The notes beneath the pieces are model-generated. The model worked only from the letters and a program-made list of their open reading frames with translations, had not been told where the DNA came from and did not search any database. Below, in pieces: positions 31,468 to 36,085 of a stretch of DNA of 36,085 bases; positions within the stretch are counted from its first letter, which is position 1; each line of letters opens with the position of its first letter. The position numbers and the translations under genes are program-made. The DNA is taken from NCBI GenBank assembly GCA_947346365.1, contig CANAAV010000024.1, positions 1 through 36,085 of the forward strand, in the 5' to 3' direction. This DNA is from an uncultured Flavonifractor sp. Its GTDB lineage: Bacteria; Bacillota; Clostridia; Oscillospirales; Oscillospiraceae.

Positions 31468-32223
31468 ATGGAACAAAATTACGTGCTGCGTTCCGGAAGA
31501 AAAATGCTGTATCAGGCCGTGCCCGCCCGGACAAAACCCGTCAAGGTGCGGGAAAAGGACCGGGACCCTTACGACGGACTGCGTCCCTGGTCGGCGGCGA
31601 CCCACGGCGTGGGGGCCGCGCTGGCCCTGGGAGGGACGGTTTTGCTGCTGATGCGGGCCGCGGCGCTGGGGTGCGGCGGGTGGCATAAAATTTCCTTCCT
31701 GATTTTTGGGCTGAGTATGATATGCCTATACACGGCCAGCACCCTGTATCACAGCCTCAACACCAGCGTGGAGGGGCGGGTACACCTGCGCAAGCTGGAC
31801 CATGCCTCAATTTATATCCTGATCGCCGGTAGTTACACTCCCATGTGCCTGGTGGTTCTGCGGGAGCAAGGCGCTTGGGGCTGGACACTTTTCGGATTGG
31901 CTTGGGGAATTGCCCTGCTGGGGCTGGCGCTGTGCCTGGTATGGATCACCTCCCCGCGCTGGGTGACCGCGGGGCTGTATATCGCCATGGGCTGGATGGG
32001 CGCGGCGGCCGTGGTTCCGCTGCTGCACCGCCTGCCCCTGGAGGGATTCCTCTGGCTGTTGGGCGGCGGGATTTTATACACGGTGGGCGGCGTGCTCTAC
32101 GCCGTCAAGTGGCCGGGGAGGAACAATCCGCGCTTTGGGTGCCATGAGATTTTCCACGTGTTTATTTTGGCGGGCACCGTGTGCCACTTTACCCTGATGT
32201 ACCGGGTGGTGGCGCTGCTGTAA
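31468..32223 (+). CDS. trhA: TrhA / hemolysin III family (PAQR) membrane protein
   Basis: A 251-residue protein with seven predicted helices from about residue 45 onward. The metal-binding PAQR motif set is complete: ASTLYHSLNT (S and H), KLDHASIYILIAGSYTP (D and H) and HEIFHVFILAGTVCHF (two H). TrhA family members are linked to membrane energetics and ion or lipid homeostasis; the older hemolysin label is not a proven function. The N-terminal ~45 residues are basic and Pro-containing, longer than usual. AAGGTGGTGG precedes the ATG. A hairpin at 32287 probably ends the transcript. Confidence 0.9.
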   Translation: MEQNYVLRSGRKMLYQAVPARTKPVKVREKDRDPYDGLRPWSAATHGVGAALALGGTVLLLMRAAALGCGGWHKISFLIFGLSMICLYTASTLYHSLNTSVEGRVHLRKLDHASIYILIAGSYTPMCLVVLREQGAWGWTLFGLAWGIALLGLALCLVWITSPRWVTAGLYIAMGWMGAAAVVPLLHRLPLEGFLWLLGGGILYTVGGVLYAVKWPGRNNPRFGCHEIFHVFILAGTVCHFTLMYRVVALL

Positions 32224-32251
32224 CACCATCCGGGCGGATGGGAGAAAGTGC

Positions 32252-32322
32252 TGGACTTTTCAGGCGGACTATGCTATGATTTTTGTACCGGGCAGTGGAC
32301 CCTCACTGTCCGGTTATTTTTT
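32252..32322 (+). promoter_or_regulatory. lysO promoter reading into a terminator-like hairpin
   Basis: TGGACT (32252-32257), 17 bases, TATGAT (32275-32280) predicts a start near 32287. There ACCGGGCAGTG (32287-32297) pairs with CACTGTCCGGT (32304-32314; one G-T pair) and is followed by TATTTTTT. The hairpin can end trhA transcription, but for lysO it would sit at the very 5' end. Confidence 0.5.
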
Positions 32323-32352
32323 CGATTGACTGTGAAATGAGGATGATTCCCC

Positions 32353-33321
32353 ATGGGTACTACTGCAAGCACTCTGCTGAATCTGGCTGTCTACATCGCC
32401 CTAGTGGCGGTGGGCGCGCTGATCGGTTCACGTCCGGCGGTGCGCAGCCGCCCATTGTCCTGGCTGGGCCGGCTTCAATTTGCGGCGCTGATGATTTTGA
32501 TCATCTCCCTGGGCGTGAAGCTGGGGGCGGACGACGAGGTCATCTCTTCCCTGGGGGAAATCGGCCTGGCGGCGCTGCTGATTACCGTGGCGGCTATGGC
32601 GGGTTCCCTGCTGTGCCTGAGTTTGCTGCGGCGCTTCGTGCTCAAGCTGGACCGCTGCGGGCGGCCTCAGGGCGGCGCGCAGGAGCAGGGACAGGAGGTG
32701 CAGGAGGGCGGAAAGGCGGACAACGGACTGACCAAATGGATTGTGGCAGCGGTGATCCTGGGGATGCTGGCGGGATACTTTATCATACCGGACAGCGTGG
32801 TGGCCTACTGCGGCAGCGTGATTGATTTCGGACTGTACCTGCTGCTCTTCCTGGTGGGAATGGACATGGGCAAGCAGGGAACGATGCTATCGGATATCAA
32901 GGCCGCGGGATTCAAGGTTTTACTGGTGCCGGCGACGGTGGCGGCGGGAAGCCTGCTGGCGGCGGCGGCCGTGGGACTGGCGCTGCCCCTGGGGGTAAAA
33001 GATTCGGTTGCGGCCTGCGCCGGGTTTGGCTGGTACTCCCTGGCCCCTACGCTGCTGGCGCCCTATTCCCTGTCGGTGTCTGCGGTGGCCTTTTTGTCCA
33101 ATGTCATGAGGGAGGTATTCTCAATTATAGCCATTCCCTTTGTGGCAAAGTACATCGGTTATGTAGAATGCGCCTCGCTGCCGGGTGCAGCGGCTATGGA
33201 CACTGTGCTGCCGGTGGTGGTGGGCGCGACCCACGAGCGGGTGGCGATTTATTCCTTTACGTCCGGAGTGATTTTATCCCTGGCGGTACCGGTTTTGGTG
33301 CCGGCGATTGTGGCAATTTGA
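32353..33321 (+). CDS. lysO: LysO family L-lysine exporter
   Basis: A 322-residue membrane protein of the LysO (former DUF340/YbjE) family, which exports lysine. The N-terminal half (about 1-100) has three helices: VYIALVAVGALIGSRPAVRSRPLSWLGRLQFAALMILIISLGVKLGADDEVI. A hydrophilic Gln/Gly-rich linker (about 103-125) is followed by the C-terminal part with VGMDMGKQG, GFGWYSLAPTLLAPYS, ALSVSAVAFLSNVMREVFSIIAIPFVAKY and ATMDTVLPVVVGAT-like MDTVLPVVVGATHERVAIYSF, all family hallmarks. The predicted ribosome site GAGG is ten bases from ATG 32353. No lysine riboswitch is visible in the leader. Confidence 0.9.
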   Translation: MGTTASTLLNLAVYIALVAVGALIGSRPAVRSRPLSWLGRLQFAALMILIISLGVKLGADDEVISSLGEIGLAALLITVAAMAGSLLCLSLLRRFVLKLDRCGRPQGGAQEQGQEVQEGGKADNGLTKWIVAAVILGMLAGYFIIPDSVVAYCGSVIDFGLYLLLFLVGMDMGKQGTMLSDIKAAGFKVLLVPATVAAGSLLAAAAVGLALPLGVKDSVAACAGFGWYSLAPTLLAPYSLSVSAVAFLSNVMREVFSIIAIPFVAKYIGYVECASLPGAAAMDTVLPVVVGATHERVAIYSFTSGVILSLAVPVLVPAIVAI

Positions 33322-33331
33322 CAAAATCCAG

Positions 33332-33365
33332 CAGCGGGCCCTTGGCGTTTGCCAAGGGCCCGCTG
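33332..33365 (+). terminator. Terminator after lysO
   Basis: CAGCGGGCCCTTGGC (33332-33346) and GCCAAGGGCCCGCTG (33351-33365), a 15-bp perfect stem with loop GTTT followed by TGTTTG. The 150 bases up to 33518 hold no convincing gene. Confidence 0.75.
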
Positions 33366-33518
33366 TGTTTGCCGGAAAAGGAATGTCGAAGCGTTTCGAT
33401 AGGAAAGCGATGCGGCTAGAAGCGCTTTATTCTTACGAAATTGTCCGCTCTCCGCTGGGGGAAGCGTCTTTTTATATCGTTGAAAGTAATGGATTTTGGC
33501 TGCCGCCGGTCCGTTTGC

Positions 33519-34778
33519 TTACGGCTGGGACGATGTTTCTTCCGGCAGAACGGTCACGCGGATTTCCATGACCCGCCGGTGGTCTACCCGGGTGACGGTG
33601 ACATCCAGACCGTCGCAGGTGAAGCGGTCCCCCTGTTCAGGCACCCGGCCGATCTGCTCCATGACCCAGCCGGAAATGGTGTTGGCGTCGCACTCGCCAG
33701 AAATGGAAAACAGGTCGAACAGGTCGCTGAGGTCTGCGCTGCAGGCGATCAGATAGCTGCCGTCCTCCTGCTTTTGAAATTGCTCGATGACTTCGTCATG
33801 CTCATCCCAAATTTCACCCACCAGCTCTTCCACGATATCCTCCAGAGTGACAAGACCCTCAGTGCCGCCATATTCATCCACGACGATGACCATATGAGCT
33901 TTTTGACGCTGGAGAATGCGCAGCAGGTCGGAGATTTTTGTATTGCCGGTGGTATAGAGCACGGGACTGATGATAGCCGCCACGTCGCTGCGGCCATGAT
34001 AGCGGGCGGTGTGGAAGTCCTTCTCGTGGATAACCCCTACAATATCGTCGATATCATCGTGGAATACAGGCAGACGGGAATACCCATTCTCGGCAAAGAT
34101 ACGGGCGATTTCGTCCATAGACGCCGTATCCTCCACGGCGGCGATATCCACGCGGGGGGTTAGAATTTCCTCAACCTCCAGATCGTTGAACTCGATGGCG
34201 GCGCGGATCAGTTCGCTCTCGTGCTGGTCCAGCCCGCCCTCATCCTCAGCTTGGTCGACCATGGTGATGAGCTCTTCCTCGGTGATGCCCTCGCCACCAC
34301 TGTTATGGAACAGGCGATTGAGCAAATGCTTCCATTGGGTAAACAGGAAATTCAGCGGGCGCAGCAGGGTAATGAGGACCTGAAGGAGGGGAGCGGAAAA
34401 CATGGCAAACTGCTCCGCATTTTCTTTCGCCAGGCTTTTGGGGGAGATCTCACCGAACACCAAGATGATAACGGTGAGCACTATAGTGGAAACCGTAGGG
34501 CCATATACCGGCAAGAGCTTGGTAAAAAACAGGGTGGAGACAGTGGTGGCGGTAATATTGACAATATTATTGCCGATTAGAATGGTGGAAAGGAGACGGT
34601 CATAGTCGTCGGCAAGGCGCAGGGCCAAAGCGGCCCTGCGGTTTCCGTTTTCCGCTTTGCTGCGCAGGCGGACCCGGTTAAGGGAGGAAAAGGCGGTCTC
34701 CGTCGCGGAAAAATAGGCCGACATGGCGACCAGAAGCAGCAGGGCGACGATCATAGCAATACTGGAACTGTCTAACAT
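33519..34778 (-). CDS. CNNM/CorC (HlyC) family transporter
   Basis: A 419-residue membrane protein. The N-terminal CNNM/DUF21 domain (about 1-190) includes FSATETAFSSLNRVRLRSKAENGNRRAALALRLADD and GEISPKSLAKENAEQFA. A CBS pair (about 205-330) shows ILTPRVDIAAVEDTASMDEIARIFAENGYSRLPVF and MVIVVDEYGGTEGLVTLEDIVEELVGEIWDEHD. The CorC_HlyC domain is at the C-terminus. Members export Mg2+ or Co2+ in bacteria such as MpfA of Staphylococcus. Start ATG 34778 lacks a clear ribosome site, which is unusual here. The leader upstream is long and folded. Convergent with lysO. Confidence 0.9.
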   Translation of the reverse strand: MLDSSSIAMIVALLLLVAMSAYFSATETAFSSLNRVRLRSKAENGNRRAALALRLADDYDRLLSTILIGNNIVNITATTVSTLFFTKLLPVYGPTVSTIVLTVIILVFGEISPKSLAKENAEQFAMFSAPLLQVLITLLRPLNFLFTQWKHLLNRLFHNSGGEGITEEELITMVDQAEDEGGLDQHESELIRAAIEFNDLEVEEILTPRVDIAAVEDTASMDEIARIFAENGYSRLPVFHDDIDDIVGVIHEKDFHTARYHGRSDVAAIISPVLYTTGNTKISDLLRILQRQKAHMVIVVDEYGGTEGLVTLEDIVEELVGEIWDEHDEVIEQFQKQEDGSYLIACSADLSDLFDLFSISGECDANTISGWVMEQIGRVPEQGDRFTCDGLDVTVTRVDHRRVMEIRVTVLPEETSSQP

Positions 34779-34823
34779 GGGGCAGGAATCAACTCAGCTT
34801 TCTATCTTAAATTTTGCGCAGGA

Positions 34824-34937
34824 AAGGACAGCCCTATCCGTCTGGCTTAAGGCTGTCCTTGCGTATACCTATGTAATTTGCCACTGGGGGAGGTTCGTCC
34901 ACGGGGGATCACCGTCTCCTTACACCATAAATTACAT
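34824..34937 (-). promoter_or_regulatory. Structured leader of the CNNM/CorC gene (candidate riboswitch)
   Basis: On the minus strand a 9-bp closing stem ATGTAATTT (34937-34929) / AAATTACAT (34879-34871) encloses about 50 bases with two similar segments, ATCCCCCGTGG and CTCCCCCAGTGG. A second hairpin AAGGACAGCC/GGCTGTCCTT (34860-34851 with 34833-34824) follows. The first stem begins at the predicted transcription start. No known riboswitch class was recognised. Confidence 0.45.
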
Positions 34938-34940
34938 CGT

Positions 34941-34969
34941 AGTATAACACAGCGCGCAGGCAATTGCAA
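34941..34969 (-). promoter_or_regulatory. Promoter of the CNNM/CorC leader
   Basis: On the minus strand, TTGCAA (34969-34964), 17 bases, TATACT (34946-34941). It sits directly behind the metA stop codon (34974), so the CNNM gene has its own promoter. Confidence 0.55.
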
Positions 34970-34973
34970 GTGG

Positions 34974-35888
34974 TTATATGCGGGAGAGATCATAGGGGGT
35001 GGTCTGGTAGACATAATAGTTCAGCCAATTGGTATAGAGCAGCTGTGCCGCGCTGCGCCAGCGGACGATGGGAATACGGGTTGGATCGTCGCCGGGAAAG
35101 TAATGGGCAGGGACGGGAACGTCCAGACCTTTTTCCACATCCCGCCAATATTCACGAGAGAGGGTGTCCGGGTCATACTCCGGATGGCCCAGGATGAAAA
35201 ATTGGCGGCTGTCCTGGGTTTTTACCGCATAAATCCCAGCTTCAGAGGAGGTTGAAAGCAATTCCAGGCCGGGAGTGCGGCGAACGTCCCCCTCCAGCAC
35301 CTCGGTATAGCGGGAATGAGGGGCCTGAAACACATCGTCAAAACCGCGGAATAGCGGGGAGCTGGGCTTGAGGACCCGGTGCTCATAGACGCCGGAGAGT
35401 TTTTGCGGGAGGGTGTACTTTTTCACCCCGTGGTGAAAATAAAGTCCTGCCTGTGCCCCCCAGCAAATGTGGAGTGTGGAATGGACGTGGGTGCGGCTCC
35501 AGGTCATAATCTCACACAGTTCGGGCCAATAATCCACTTGATTGAACTCCAGATTTTCGACAGGAGCCCCGGTAATAATCATGCCGTCAAAGCGGCGGCC
35601 GCGAACTTGGTTAAACGTGGTATAAAAGGTTTCCAAGTGGCAGCTGTCGGTGTGCTGGGAATCATAGCTGGCGGTGCGGAGGAGCTCTACTTCAATTTGA
35701 AGAGGAGTATTTGAGAGCTTACGCAGGATCTGAGTCTCAGTGACGATCTTAGTGGGCATTAGATTTAAGATAAGCACACTCAACGGGCGGATATCCTGGT
35801 GCATAGCCCGGTACTTCGTCATCACAAAAATGTTTTCACCTTCCAGAACGGAAGCGGCGGGCAGAGAATCGGGGATTTTAATGGGCAT
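34974..35888 (-). CDS. metA: Homoserine O-acetyltransferase, MetA type
   Basis: A 304-residue enzyme of normal length for MetA. It acylates homoserine as the first committed step of methionine synthesis. The catalytic nucleophile is C142 ([15 protein letters not shown]); H235 and E237 (GHPEYD) complete the site. Residue 111 is Glu ([11 protein letters not shown]), which in characterised MetA enzymes goes with acetyl-CoA use, while Gly goes with succinyl-CoA; hence the acetyltransferase call despite annotation habits. ATG 35888 has GGAGGG upstream. No SAM riboswitch or T-box is visible upstream. The next gene on the strand has its own promoter, so metA is probably monocistronic. Confidence 0.95.
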   Translation of the reverse strand: MPIKIPDSLPAASVLEGENIFVMTKYRAMHQDIRPLSVLILNLMPTKIVTETQILRKLSNTPLQIEVELLRTASYDSQHTDSCHLETFYTTFNQVRGRRFDGMIITGAPVENLEFNQVDYWPELCEIMTWSRTHVHSTLHICWGAQAGLYFHHGVKKYTLPQKLSGVYEHRVLKPSSPLFRGFDDVFQAPHSRYTEVLEGDVRRTPGLELLSTSSEAGIYAVKTQDSRQFFILGHPEYDPDTLSREYWRDVEKGLDVPVPAHYFPGDDPTRIPIVRWRSAAQLLYTNWLNYYVYQTTPYDLSRI

Positions 35889-35932
35889 AAAAGGTCCCTC
35901 CGGATTTTTGCAGATACATTAAAATTAAACTA

Positions 35933-35961
35933 AGAATATCATATCCGGCGCAATTTCGCAA
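35933..35961 (-). promoter_or_regulatory. Candidate metA promoter
   Basis: On the minus strand, TTGCGA (35961-35956), 17 bases, TATTCT (35938-35933), giving a leader of about 40 bases before ATG 35888. Confidence 0.35.
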
Positions 35962-36018
35962 GCGCGGATGGTTGAGAGACGCAACGAGAAAAAACTTGAA
36001 AAAAATCGAAAAAAGGTG

Positions 36019-36047
36019 TTGACAAGGAGGGGAGGATTTGGTATATT
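36019..36047 (+). promoter_or_regulatory. Very strong promoter, rRNA/tRNA-operon type
   Basis: TTGACA (36019-36024), exactly 17 bases, TATATT (36042-36047) with the extended -10 TGG. Upstream, 35990-36014 has three phased A-tracts (GAAAAAACTTGAAAAAAATC and AAAAAAGG), resembling the UP elements of stable-RNA promoters. No gene is reached before the window ends at 36085, so the target is off-edge. Confidence 0.7.
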
Positions 36048-36085
36048 AGGTGAGCGCTTTGAGGGCGGGAAGTGTTTGGGCCGGA

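Noticed and set aside
35889-36010. SAM riboswitch or T-box upstream of metA
   Set aside because: The region before metA is too short and lacks the conserved core sequences of either element.
1-36085. CRISPR array, prophage or integrated element
   Set aside because: No regularly spaced direct repeats, cas genes, integrase, phage structural genes or complete transposase were found on either strand.

Overview
The window looks like chromosomal DNA from a GC-rich, spore-forming member of the Clostridia. The Oscillospiraceae (Flavonifractor, Intestinimonas and Lawsonibacter relatives) is my best guess. The grounds are gene content (a clostridial SpoIIQ-like LytM protein, AgrC/AgrA-type LytTR signalling, SLH surface proteins, C_GCAxxG_C_C and DUF4177 proteins, DUF421-DUF4363), strong AGGAGG ribosome sites, sigma-A type promoters, and high GC judged by eye. 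The assignment is inference; no database search was possible.

Layout. 1-232: tRNA-Gly(GCC) and tRNA-Cys(GCA) with a terminator. 260-2163 (minus): a 3'-truncated sigma factor, an orphan PilM/FtsA-like actin-fold protein and a small Cys-rich protein. 2342-4359 (plus): a LytTR response regulator and GHKL sensor kinase pair. 4495-6606 (minus): a secreted SLH protein built on a 5'-nucleotidase scaffold that has lost its metal ligands. 6836-13263 (minus): a probable operon ddl - murF - ABC-F - DUF218 - prfA - small acidic protein, driven from a promoter whose -10 box lies inside a perfect palindrome. 13589-14224 (plus): a GNAT acetyltransferase of different base composition. 14460-15194 (minus): SpoIIQ-like protein with a sigma-F-like promoter. 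15571-19846 (plus): a TetR - MacA-like adaptor - ABC ATPase - MacB-like permease operon. 20089-21966: SLH surface protein. 22077-24812: recG - DUF4177 - C_GCAxxG_C_C. 24813-25199: a strongly structured intergenic stretch and tRNA-Arg(ACG). 25341-28334 (minus): a thymidylate-kinase-like protein, DUF4363-DUF421, and RidA flanked by two copies of a small repeat. 28631-33321 (plus): BceAB-type ABC transporter without a two-component system, a TrhA/hemolysin-III protein and LysO. 33519-35888 (minus): a CNNM/CorC-type transporter with a long structured leader, and MetA. 36019 onward: a very strong plus-strand promoter runs off the right edge.

The most interesting non-coding observations are: (i) a family of three short MITE-like repeats with shared inverted ends and a shared internal block; (ii) a folded leader upstream of the CNNM/CorC gene that resembles an unassigned riboswitch; (iii) terminator hairpins that absorb the CCA tail of tRNAs and carry a conserved trailing motif; (iv) an operator-like palindrome on the ddl-murF promoter. 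No CRISPR array, prophage, integrase or complete transposon was seen.
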